A stretch of DNA of 64,000 bases from Endozoicomonas sp965208385 (lineage in GTDB: Bacteria > Pseudomonadota > Gammaproteobacteria > Pseudomonadales > Endozoicomonadaceae). This document shows, one piece after another, positions 1-8,120 of this stretch. The notes under the pieces were generated by a model. The model was not told where the DNA came from. It did not search any database and was given only the letters and a program-made list of their open reading frames with translations. The stretch lies in contig CBDBOO010000052.1 of the NCBI GenBank assembly GCA_965208385.1, forward strand, positions 1 to 64,000, given 5' to 3'. A program made the translations under genes and the position numbers. Numbering within the stretch: the first letter of the stretch is position 1; every line of letters starts with the position of its first letter.

Positions 1-2
1 GG

Positions 3-194
3 ATATTCTGGGGAATAATAATGGGTGTGGTTGCTGCGTTGTTGATCTCAGTCGGTGACGGTGGTGTATCTGCCCTGCAGTCATTCATTGTTGTTACTGC
101 TGTACCGGTGTCGTTAGTGCTGCTGCCCTCGTTGTGGACAGCACCGATGATCGCCCGAAAAATGGCTCGAGAGCAGGGCTGTTATTCAAAGTAA
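3..194 (+). CDS. BCCT-family transporter, C-terminal end (partial)
   Basis: Reading from base 3 gives the last 63 residues of a betaine/choline/carnitine (BCCT) transporter: a membrane segment, the family-typical GDGGVSALQS stretch, another hydrophobic segment, then a basic tail ending KMAREQGCYSK. BCCT proteins import compatible solutes such as glycine betaine through the inner membrane. The substrate cannot be told from this end. The gene begins upstream of the window. Its TAA stop lies in the first unit of the 13-bp tandem repeat at 191-330, so repeat length changes should not alter the protein. Confidence 0.8.
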   Translation: MFWGIIMGVVAALLISVGDGGVSALQSFIVVTAVPVSLVLLPSLWTAPMIARKMAREQGCYSK

Positions 195-330
195 TAACAG
201 AAAGTAATAACAGAAAGTAATAACAGAAAGTAATAACAGAAAGTAATAACAGAAAGTAATAACAGAAAGTAATAACAGAAAGTAATAACAGAAAGTAATA
301 ACAGAAAGTAATAACAGAAAGTAATAACAG
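191..330. repeat. 13-bp tandem repeat, about 10.8 copies
   Basis: Uniform direct repeat of GTAATAACAGAAA, ten full copies plus ten bases, with no spacers. It starts on the last codon of the BCCT gene and continues into the intergenic region. The unit carries TAATAA; because 13 is not a multiple of 3, stops occur in all plus-strand frames. Long minus-strand open frames here are by-products of the repeat. Perfect unit identity implies recent expansion or contraction. Confidence 0.97.
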
Positions 331-472
331 TATGAAGGTGGTTGCACTTATTGCTTGAATCCAGCCTGACTGCTTTTTCACCGTTGCCCACATACAAGAT
401 TCTGTTACGGGTAACGGTGCGTTTTATGAAAATAAGAAACTCACACTGCGGCTAAAAACACTTCCTATTTAT

Positions 473-502
473 ACCCAAAGGTAACGGGTATCTCACCAGC
501 AA
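473..502. repeat. Dispersed 30-bp repeat, copy 1
   Basis: Begins ACCCAAAGGTAACGGGTATC and is identical over 30 bases to 4908-4937. The ACCCAAAGG and GGGTAT motifs are shared with the TATACCC-ended palindromic elements at 2222-2428 and 48539-48599, so it is probably a remnant of that repeat family. Confidence 0.85.
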
Positions 503-542
503 CACTCCCCCGTGTACATGTGGCTTTTGGATAGCAATCTCC

Positions 543-564
543 AAAGCGGTACCAGCACCGCTTT
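543..564. terminator. Hairpin, possible terminator
   Basis: Perfect 8-bp stem AAAGCGGT/ACCGCTTT with a 6-base loop, followed by a weakly T-rich stretch. It could end transcripts from the BCCT gene, but the missing strong T-run makes this uncertain. Confidence 0.4.
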
Positions 565-700
565 GCAGGTTTCTATTTAAAAGGCTGACCAAGGTCAATC
601 AAGCATGTCTCGAGCATATTTAATAATGAGGAAGCAGATTCTATAACAATCCTAATAGCCTCCCACTGCTTCATATTCACTAATAATCTGGTTTTAAACA

Positions 701-1952
701 ATGGATATTGTTGAACGTTTTTTGAGATACACAAAAATAAACACAACGACAAACCCGGACAATGGCCGTGCAGGTATTATGCCCTCATCATCCGGGCAAA
801 CAGAACTTGCCGAGGTACTGGCTGGAGAGCTGAAATCCCTTCAGCTCAAAGATATCACATTACAAGATAACGGCATTCTAACAGCCTCTCTGCCAGCAAA
901 TGTGAATGAAGATATTCTTACTGTTTCTTTTTTTGCTCACCTTGATACCAGCGCCGAACAAACAACTGATACCAACGCTAAAATCACTCATTACAATGGC
1001 GGCGATATCCTTCTCAACAAAGAACTGGCAATCACTCTTAGCTCCAAAGAGTTCCCGGAACTAACCCATTATATCGGGCAGGATATTATTACTACCGACG
1101 GAACCAGCTTACTGGGAGCCGATGATAAAGCCGCAATTGCTGCTATTTTAAATGCTCTACAGCACTTAAAAGATAACCCTGAAATAAAACATGGTGTTGT
1201 TAAAGTCGCTTTCCTTCCAGATGAAGAGCAGGGCTTGCTTGGAGCCAAGGCATTTGATGTGAGTTCATTTAATGCAGATTTTGGTTATACATTGGACTGT
1301 TGCGGCATTGGCGATTTTATATGCGAAAACTGGAATGCCGGTAGCGCTGAAATCATTTTTAATGGGCAGTCTGCACATCCAATGTCAGCAAAAGGAAAGT
1401 TGAAAAACTCCCTGCTGATGGCTCACAAATATATTTCCATGATTCCGGGAGGCGAAGCACCAGAATACACCGAAAACAGAGAAGGCTATTTCTGGGTAAA
1501 ACAACTTCAAGGCAATAGTGCACGCACTGTGTTGAATATGGACATTCGGGATTTCTCCAAAGAAGGGTATGCCGAGCGCATGGCCTTTTTGAATCAACTG
1601 ACTCAAAACTGTACATCGTTATGGGGGAAAATAGCGTTCAAATCGAGCTGTCTGATCGATATGAAAATGTCATGAACAGCCTTGAGGGAGAGAATAGCTA
1701 CCCTCTTGATATCGCACTGGAAGCCTATAAAAGAAATGGCATTGAGCCCAACATCATTCCATGAGAGGAGGTTATGATGGGGCGGTGCTATCTCAAAATG
1801 GCTTACCCTGTCCTAATATTTTTACCGGAGCCCACAATTTCCACTCTATCTATGAATACATCCCGGTAGACTCTCTTAAGGCGGCCAGCCAGGTAGTGGT
1901 TGATGTCATCAAAATCACTCGTGAACAGGTTTTGCAGGAGGTGCAGGCATGA
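701..1952 (+). pseudogene. pepT: Peptidase T (tripeptide aminopeptidase), two frameshifts
   Basis: Peptidase T is a cytoplasmic zinc M20 peptidase that removes N-terminal residues from tripeptides. The first frame covers about 305 homologous residues: HLD metal site (H80, D82), bridging D141 in LLGADDK and the DEE triplet at 174-176. The frame then shifts near 1610-1625; the middle frame encodes the expected stretch ending AYKRNGIEPNIIP up to a TGA near 1761. A second one-base loss there moves the rest (MRGGYDGAVLSQNGLPCPN, then FTGAHNFHSIYEY) to a third frame ending at 1952. Reassembled length is about 415 residues, as usual for the family. Both lesions lie in the C-terminal half, so an active enzyme is unlikely unless they are sequencing errors. 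Confidence 0.88.
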
Positions 1953-2221
1953 TCCAGATTGTTTGCATTGGTCATAACCATTATCGAGGCTAGGCTCATT
2001 CTAAAAGGACACCAAACAGGGCAATAAAGGTTTCCTGAGGCATTTTTAGCGGTGAACATGTTTAGGGGTGAAGATGGCATTCATGGGAGAAAAGTAACAG
2101 CGAGCAGAAGTTTACCTTTTTGGAAGCTGTCCAGAGGGATATTCAGATCATCCCAAGTCAGATAGATGCGGTTTTCCTGCAGAAACTTCTGTTCGTACTG
2201 GCCTTGTGCGCCAGCTCTTAC

Positions 2222-2428
2222 TATACCCAAAGGATTTGGAGTTGCTACAAGACCGCAAGGGAGTGAAGCCCCGGGAGCTTAGACAAACTAAGTGACCGGG
2301 CCGGGCTGGCGTACCACCGGGCTGGCGTACCACCGGGCTGGCGTACCACCGGGCTGGCGCACCACCGGGCTGGCGCACCAGTGAACGAGCGCCGCAACGC
2401 AGTAGCAACTTCAAAGGCTACGGGTATA
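2222..2428. mobile_element. MITE-like palindromic element with TATACCC ends
   Basis: About 207 bp bounded by imperfect 27-bp terminal inverted repeats: left begins TATACCCAAAGGATTTGGAG; the right end read in reverse begins TATACCCGTAGCCTTTGAAG. It has no coding capacity and carries five copies of a 16-bp GC-rich unit. Half copies or relatives occur at 473-502, 4908-4972 and 48539-48599. Interpreted as a non-autonomous miniature transposon or dispersed palindromic repeat; no target duplication was identified. Confidence 0.75.
2301..2380. repeat. 16-bp tandem repeat, 5 copies
   Basis: Five contiguous copies of CCGGGCTGGCGYACCA; the first three have T and the last two C at the variable position. 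The array sits inside the palindromic element and is much more GC-rich than its surroundings. Confidence 0.95.
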
Positions 2429-2475
2429 ACCAGACGGCCATGTTTTCCCTCTTCCCAATCCTTATAAAAATAGTG

Positions 2476-3243
2476 TTAACCGGTATAACCAATCGAACGG
2501 AGGTGGCTCTCTGCTTCTTTGCCCAGATAAGCCCGAATAGAACTGAAAAAAGCCGGCCAGTTGCCATTGCTATTTTTGCGAAGATGTATCTTTGCCAGCC
2601 GGACTCTGGCCTCAGGAATGGTCACCCCTGATGACGTCTGCTGCATCATTTCCTGGTTCAGTTTATTCAATATGCGCCTACGGAATTTTTTCAATCGATC
2701 AGCGTTCAACCGCAGATGCAGTAACGTATTACCAACTCTCTGTGCATCAACCCCGGCTATTTCACAGTTCGTAATATTTTTCTTCAGTTCACCGCTGGTT
2801 CGCTCAATGGAAAACAAACAGGGAGATGCGGGAATCATCAAAGGGTTGAGAATTACATCATCAAATAGCTGATCGGCCTTGGGAACATCACAGGAGTGAT
2901 CTGGACTGGTAAAGCGCTCATCGGCATCCACAACGTTCCTCTGGCTGCCACCATGACAACATCCCAGAAGATTTTGCCAGTCCAGAGCCCAGTTATGAGA
3001 AGACGTCCTATCGGACTTTGGATGAAAGTGTTCAATCCGAAAATCGGCGTTGCCATGACTGTCTCTTTCTTTCAGGTCGATTTCGCAATAGGCACAGATT
3101 CCTCCCTGATCTGTGCGAAGAGCAGCTTTCACTTTTTGTCTGCGTGAGCGCCCTTCCTTGAATTGTTCCCACGTATTTTGAGGTGTTCTGTTTCGATAGT
3201 TCGTCAACAGCTGGGGTTCAACCCCCTTAACGATATTTTTCAT
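2476..3243 (-). CDS. HNH endonuclease, TIGR02646/PtuB-like
   Basis: About 255 residues counted from the ATG at 3243. An HNH/zinc-finger core is visible: CAYC, then EHFHPKS about 20 residues later, then NLLGCCHGG. This arrangement is typical of the TIGR02646 family, the nuclease partner (PtuB) of Septu defence systems and of some retrons. The ATG overlaps the upstream ATPase stop as TAATG, which indicates translational coupling and decides the start; an in-frame GTG lies at 3261. The inferred role is nucleic-acid cleavage when the partner ATPase senses phage infection. No lesion was seen. No reverse transcriptase was found nearby, so a retron is unlikely. Confidence 0.78.
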   Translation of the reverse strand: MKNIVKGVEPQLLTNYRNRTPQNTWEQFKEGRSRRQKVKAALRTDQGGICAYCEIDLKERDSHGNADFRIEHFHPKSDRTSSHNWALDWQNLLGCCHGGSQRNVVDADERFTSPDHSCDVPKADQLFDDVILNPLMIPASPCLFSIERTSGELKKNITNCEIAGVDAQRVGNTLLHLRLNADRLKKFRRRILNKLNQEMMQQTSSGVTIPEARVRLAKIHLRKNSNGNWPAFFSSIRAYLGKEAESHLRSIGYTG

Positions 3244-4541
3244 TATTGCTGGCGATCCCACTCCTTCATCTGAACATCCATATCCAGCCGTTTCAGCTCA
3301 GGTTCATGCTCCCCACCCCATTTATCCAGAGTGTTGCGCAATCTTTTCGCCTCATCTGTATCCCACTGATCCTGCTCAACCAGCAGCTGATATCGTTTGA
3401 GATTTTTAACGATACTGAGCGCTTCGACTCGACCTGATTCCAACCCCAGCACATCCTGCAAAACCTGTTGGGCTTCGGCCCCTTCTGAAAACTGAATGGG
3501 TATCAGTCTGGGCTGGTTGTCCTGCCAGTCAATAACCCGTAGGCACTCTGGCTTAACCGATGAAATAACCTGGGCGCTATGGGTAGAAACAATAAACTGC
3601 ACATTGGGGAAAGCGTTCATTAAATCGAGCAAAATGGTCTGCTGCCAGCCTGGGTGCAGATGCAGGTCGACTTCATCAATAAGAACAACACCTTCGGTCT
3701 CCAGAGGATCATCCAAATCCGGATTGGCTTCCGCCATACGGGAAGCAATATCCATCACCATGGCCAGAGTGGTTCTGTAACCATCACTCAACTGCTCAAT
3801 ACGGAGCTGTTGTGTTACTCCATTTTTATTCCAATGGACTTGGATGCCCGCTGGTTCAACACCTCTGGGGTTACTGAATTCTGGAAGCAATCTGGCAATG
3901 GCTTGACGAATGGCTTTCAATTCAGGAAGTTCGACTTCAAAAGAACGGGCATCCTTTTGCAACTTGGCTTCCCGGTCCTCCAGAACATAAAAGTACTGAA
4001 CAAAACGACGAAAATTGGTACGGCTTTCCAGAGAACCTTTATAAGAGTCCAGGCGGGAAAAATCTTTGCCGAATCCGCGCTTGCGCTGAGGTACATCAAA
4101 AACAGCCCGCTCGGTTCCGTAATAGATAAAAACCGGTAACTGGTAAGGCTGATTGTCGTTATGGGCGTCAATAAACCCATCGACATATTCATGCAACTGC
4201 CTGACACCTGCCCCTTCCGGAATCTGGCTGGCTGTTTTTCTGGTCTGGTCGCGTTTCTCGGTACGATCCCAGATAATGCCATCGCTGCTCTCACAGCGGA
4301 CGCGCATATAGGGCGGCCGACGGCCATCAGGGTAGGCCTGAAAATCGGTATCCCTGGGATTAGAACCCTTGACCCTGGGGACACGGGTTAAGAACAGGTT
4401 CAGAGCTGTCTGCACGCCATCCAGCACTGTGGTTTTACCAGCGCCATTGCGAGCCACCAGCACAGTGAGCTGCTTATGAAAGGTTATTTCAAAATCATCA
4501 AAACAGCGGAAATGGTTCAAGCAGAGTTTGTCTATTTTCAT
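3243..4541 (-). CDS. AAA/ABC-type ATPase, PtuA-like
   Basis: 432 residues with an ABC/SMC-like ATPase layout: Walker A NGAGKTT at about 32-38, a signature-like QLSDGYRT at about 248, Walker B VVLIDEVDLHLHPG at about 280, and the switch histidine in STHSAQV at about 320. It overlaps the HNH gene downstream by one base and an hsdS remnant upstream by ATGA, so all three were probably one transcript. An ATPase plus TIGR02646 HNH pair is the hallmark of Septu-type defence; here it is attached to a type I restriction specificity gene. The subtype is not certain, because OLD-like and retron ATPases share this fold. The frame is intact. Confidence 0.75.
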   Translation of the reverse strand: MKIDKLCLNHFRCFDDFEITFHKQLTVLVARNGAGKTTVLDGVQTALNLFLTRVPRVKGSNPRDTDFQAYPDGRRPPYMRVRCESSDGIIWDRTEKRDQTRKTASQIPEGAGVRQLHEYVDGFIDAHNDNQPYQLPVFIYYGTERAVFDVPQRKRGFGKDFSRLDSYKGSLESRTNFRRFVQYFYVLEDREAKLQKDARSFEVELPELKAIRQAIARLLPEFSNPRGVEPAGIQVHWNKNGVTQQLRIEQLSDGYRTTLAMVMDIASRMAEANPDLDDPLETEGVVLIDEVDLHLHPGWQQTILLDLMNAFPNVQFIVSTHSAQVISSVKPECLRVIDWQDNQPRLIPIQFSEGAEAQQVLQDVLGLESGRVEALSIVKNLKRYQLLVEQDQWDTDEAKRLRNTLDKWGGEHEPELKRLDMDVQMKEWDRQQ

Positions 4542-4900
4542 GCAGCTCTTCCAGCTCCGGTTCTGGCGCGTCTCTTGGGCTTACGGTTTTTACTCGCTAT
4601 TATGGCACGCTCCGCCTTGATTTTCTCCAGCAAAGCTTCGGCAGAGTTTTCGCCACTGATCAGCTCGGGGTTATCCTTGCGCCACTGTTCGGTCAGTTCG
4701 CCCCGGAAGGCTTTGGCGAGGATGGACTGGTTGAGGTTGTTGACCCGTACCTGTGCGGCCTCTACCTGTTTTTCGATTTATCGAGCATTTTCCCAAGTCG
4801 ACTATCGACTAACTCGCTATACAGTATTACATCCCAACTCTCAGGTATTTGATCCCATTTCCAATCTGCTGAGCAATGATGATCATAGCTTTGACCAGCC
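4538..4900 (-). pseudogene. hsdS: Type I restriction specificity subunit remnant with internal deletion
   Basis: The 3' part (4538 to about 4778) encodes the HsdS C-terminal conserved region: IEKQVEAAQVRVNNLNQSIL, then AKAFRGELTEQW. The 5' part (about 4778-4900) encodes, in another frame, an HsdS N-terminal piece: KWDQIPESWDVILYSELVDS, then RLGKMLDKSKN. The two are joined over a short stretch readable in both frames, so the target-recognition domains and central spacer are gone. The stop overlaps the start of the PtuA-like ATPase. HsdS chooses the DNA sequence for a type I enzyme; this copy cannot. It marks a former hsdS-ptuA-ptuB operon. Confidence 0.8.
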
Positions 4901-4907
4901 TCCCGCC

Positions 4908-4972
4908 ACCCAAAGGTAACGGGTATCTCACCAGCAATACAACTAACCCAAAGGATTTGGAGTTGCTACAAG
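4908..4972. repeat. Fragments of the TATACCC/ACCCAAAGG repeat family
   Basis: 4908-4937 is identical to 473-502. Bases 4946-4972 repeat the left terminus of the element at 2222-2428 (begins ACCCAAAGGATTTGGAGTTG). The partner right terminus is absent, so this is a truncated copy. It lies at the 5' side of the broken hsdS. Confidence 0.85.
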
Positions 4973-5331
4973 GCAGTTGGCTTAGACCATGGGCGCCGCA
5001 ACAAGCCAACAATGAATACTATCAATTTATCCAACTGTCTCTGGATTTTCAGCTGCCACCGGGAGAGTTTGCCTGCGTGATGAAAAACAGCCAGTGACGA
5101 TTCACCCAAGCATATATGGCTCCCAAATATCTAAAAACATAGCTCTGGTTATAAAACTGAAATTTTCACAAAATCAATAAGTGTTAGAGTATCGCTTGTC
5201 AGTGTCTGTAGCCCTTAGAAGTCTGTACCCCACATTGAGACAAACGCAGCTGAATCAGGCACAATAAACGCATTTAGTACTGAGCCGCCGCCTTCTATTC
5301 GCGCCAGTCATCAATACGGTTGTGACCCTGC
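4973..5331. other. Non-coding stretch upstream of hsdM
   Basis: It separates the two divergent halves of the defence island. A short frame at 4973-5097 carries some protein-like sequence (YQFIQLSLDFQLPPGEFACV) but no recognisable family. The last 200 bases are AT-rich and probably carry the hsdM promoter. No clear operator was seen. Confidence 0.5.
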
Positions 5332-6800
5332 ATGTTTGAACAAGTCTTCAAGAATATAGACGACATCCTGCACAAAGACGCAGGCTGCTCCAGTGAACTG
5401 GATTACACCGAACAGACCTCATGGATGTTGTTCCTGAAGTATCTGGATGATCTGGAGTACCAGCGTGCCCAGGAAGCGGAGATGATGGGTGAGGAATACC
5501 GCTACATCATCAACATTCAGCACCGCTGGAGCGAGTGGGCGGCCCCCAAAGACGACAAAGGCAACTTCGACCACAACGAAGCCATGACCGGCGAAGACCT
5601 GATGGAATACGTGGATGGTGAGCTGTTCCCTTACCTCAAGGGTTTTAAAGTTCGTGCCGCCAGCCCCAACACCATCGAATACAAGATTGGTGAGATCTTT
5701 GGTGAGATCAAAAACAAAATCCAGAGCGGCTACGCACTGCGTGACTGCTTAGAGAAGGTCGATGAGCTGAACTTTCAAACTCAGGCTCAAAAGCATGAAC
5801 TCTCCCACTTGTACGAAACCAAGATCAAGAACATGGGCAATGCCGGGCGTAATGGTGGCGAGTACTACACGCCTCGTCCGCTTATCCGCGCCATGATTGA
5901 TGTGGTGCAGCCCCAAACCGGCGAAACCATCTACGACGGTGCAGCAGGCTCGGCAGGCTTCCTGTGTGAGGCTTACGACTACTTGCGTCAAGGCGGTACT
6001 ACCAAGAAGAAACTCTCCACCAATGACCTGAAAACCCTGCAGGAGAGCACCTTCTACGCCAAGGAGAAGAAGTCCCTCGCCTACGTGATTGCGATCATGA
6101 ATATGATCCTCCACGGCATCGAAGCGCCCAACGTACTGCACACCAACACCCTTGCCGAGAACCTGAAAGATATTCAACCGGGCAACCAGCACAATGTGAT
6201 TCTGGCCAACCCTCCGTTTGGTGGCAAAGAGCGCAAAGAGGTGCAGCAGAACTTCCCGATCAAAACCGGGGAAACCGCCTTCCTGTTTTTGCAGCACTTT
6301 ATCAAAACCCTGAAGCCCGGTGGTCGTGGTGCGGTGGTGATCAAAAACACCTTTCTGTCGAACACCGATAACGCCGCCATCGCCCTTCGCAAAGAACTGC
6401 TGGAAAGCTGCAACCTGCATACGGTACTGGACTGCCCTGCGAAAACCTTTTTGGGTGCTGGGGTGAAAACTGTCGTGTTGTTCTTTACCAAGGGTGAAGC
6501 CACCAAGAATGTCTGGTTCTATCAGCTTGATCCTGGCCGTAGTTTGGGAAAAACCAACCCGCTGAATGACAACGATCTGAAAGAGTTTGTGACGCTGCAA
6601 CAGACCTTTGCTGACTCGGAAAAGTCTTGGTCACTGGCCAGTAGATACTCTCGATGCAGACACATGGGATTTGTCGGTAAAAAATCCCAATGTGGATGAT
6701 GAAGTTGTGCTGCGTGCGCCTGCTGAGATTATTGAAGAAATCATCAGCTCTGGATAAAGAGAGTGAAGTGATTCTGGCGAGCATTCAGGAGTTGCTGTGA
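5332..6800 (+). pseudogene. hsdM: Type I restriction enzyme methylase subunit, two 3' frameshifts
   Basis: HsdM is the adenine-N6 methyltransferase of type I systems. Visible are the HsdM N-terminal helical domain (LDYTEQTSWMLFLKYLDDLE), the SAM-binding motif YDGAAGSAGFL at about 200 and the catalytic NPPF motif at about 293. From 5332 the frame is open to 6699, but homology leaves it near 6638. The expected tail (PVDTLDADTWDLSVKNPN) is one frame over, and a second shift near 6752 leads to LDKESEVILASIQELL and a TGA at 6798-6800 that overlaps the start of hsdS. The catalytic domain is intact; only the C-terminal tail contacting HsdS is altered. Some residual activity cannot be excluded, but the partner genes are also broken. 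Confidence 0.85.
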
Positions 6801-8120
6801 TGGTTCTGGGAGAGTAAAAAGCTTGGTGACGTATGTCGGTTAATCATTGGTGGAGCCTACCAAAAATCAAGCTTTGTTTATATTTGGCAGAAGTTGATGC
6901 AAGTGAATACGTCCGCCTAATTAAGATTAGAGACTATACTTCTGACACAACATATCAGTTTACTATCTGACCTGAAGTCAAGATGCAGAAAAGTATTGTG
7001 ATACAGGTGACACGATTTAATGCATTGGTCTGCTTCATTTGGCCCTCCGGAATTTGGGATAGTGGGAAGGTCATAGACCACTAGCATATAATCTGGAAGA
7101 TTGAAAGCTAGATGAAAATCGTAGATAAGCATTGATAATGACTACCTGTATTACTTTAGCCTCACCTGGGATATCCAAACGTAAAAATCAAACTCTCAGA
7201 AGAGAGTGCTGGTCACCACGGTGCATGTAACAAGAAGGCTCGTGGAAAGTCATGACTCTGCCCAGTGCTGCCTTCTCCCAGAACAAAAACGCATCGTCAC
7301 CATTCTGGATCAAGCCTTTGCCGAGATTGAGCAAGCCCGTGCCCTTGCCGAGAAAAACCTCAACAACGCCCGTGAGCTGTTTGAAAGCTACCTGCAGCAG
7401 GTGTTTAGCCAGCGTGGTGAGGGGTGGATTGAGAGAAGCTTGAGCTTTTCGATCATGAAATTCATTGGATATTGGGATCTAGCAAGCGCTATAAAAGATC
7501 GAAAGACTGGACTCGCTAAGGCTAATCCCATTTTTCTGCAAAAAACGGAAAAGATGGATTGTTACAATTGAAGCCAAATATGGCCCAGAGCTGTGAGTAA
7601 TGCATATATCTCCAGAAGAAAAATACGATGGAGTACGGATGACCAGAGGTATAACATCCTCAAAAAGGTGATGTATCTGATCACAGCACGTGAAGCACCT
7701 ATTGGAATGTGGCTCATATTGTTACAGAATGAAAAGGTTGTTTTTGCAAAGATGGGAATATTATTTCACCTTATGCAACCTGACCGCATCAATCCTAAAC
7801 CCAGTGATTTATCTTAGTACATTTGATGATCAAAGCAAATTCTTTGCAGAAGACCATTCATAAGAAGGGCTTAACTGGCGCAACGACAGGGATAAAAGCT
7901 AGCCTGCTTGAAAAAGGCGAATACCTATTGAGTTCTCACCCTGCTATGGTTATGAGCAAAAATGAAATAGTTTCCATCCTAGACCGTTAAAGCAAATGGA
8001 ATCGTAACTAATGAGCTTGAAACGCATGTATCAAAGAAACTATCTTCCCTAGACGAACTCAAAAAATCCATCCTACAACAAGCCTTCTCCGGCCAACTAA
8101 CCAGCAAGGAAGTCGCCTGA
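6799..8120 (+). pseudogene. hsdS: Type I restriction specificity subunit, heavily frameshifted
   Basis: Pieces of HsdS appear in order but in changing frames: KLGDVCRLIIGGAYQKS; EVDASEYVRLIKIRDYTSD; the central spacer LPEQKRIVTILDQAFAEIEQ followed by ARELFESYLQQVF (about 7280-7400); second-domain pieces such as LITAREAPIG; and the C-terminal SSLDELKKSILQQAFSGQLT ending at 8120. Several stops and frame changes separate them, most densely around 6950-7200 and 7450-8000. It overlaps hsdM upstream and hsdR downstream (TGATG), the usual compact hsd layout. No functional specificity subunit can be made, so neither restriction nor modification by this locus is expected. Confidence 0.85.

Larger units (their letters stand above)
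331..700. other. Non-coding stretch before pepT
   Basis: No coding potential was found between the tandem repeat and pepT. It contains a 30-bp repeat (473-502) shared exactly with 4908-4937 and a hairpin (543-564). The last 130 bases are AT-rich and presumably hold the pepT promoter; no clear -35/-10 pair was recognised. Confidence 0.6.
1953..2475. other. Intergenic region between pepT and the defence island
   Basis: No supportable gene. The second half is filled by the palindromic element at 2222-2428 with its internal 16-bp satellite. Bases 1953-2220 show no recognisable gene; the short minus-strand open frames have no family resemblance. Confidence 0.6.

Noticed and set aside
191..330. 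Possible CRISPR array
   Set aside because: The repeat units are contiguous and only 13 bp, with no spacers and no cas genes; the same holds for 2301-2380.
94..397. Minus-strand open frames of 99 and 71 residues with LLLLSVITFCYYF repeats
   Set aside because: They arise from the 13-bp tandem repeat, which reads openly in reverse; no start context or family supports a protein.
2476..4541. Retron with HNH and ATPase effectors
   Set aside because: The HNH family also serves retrons, but no reverse transcriptase or msr/msd-like region was found in the flanks.
5749..6600. 283-residue minus-strand open frame opposite hsdM
   Set aside because: It is antisense to a clear methyltransferase domain, and its sequence has no recognisable family.
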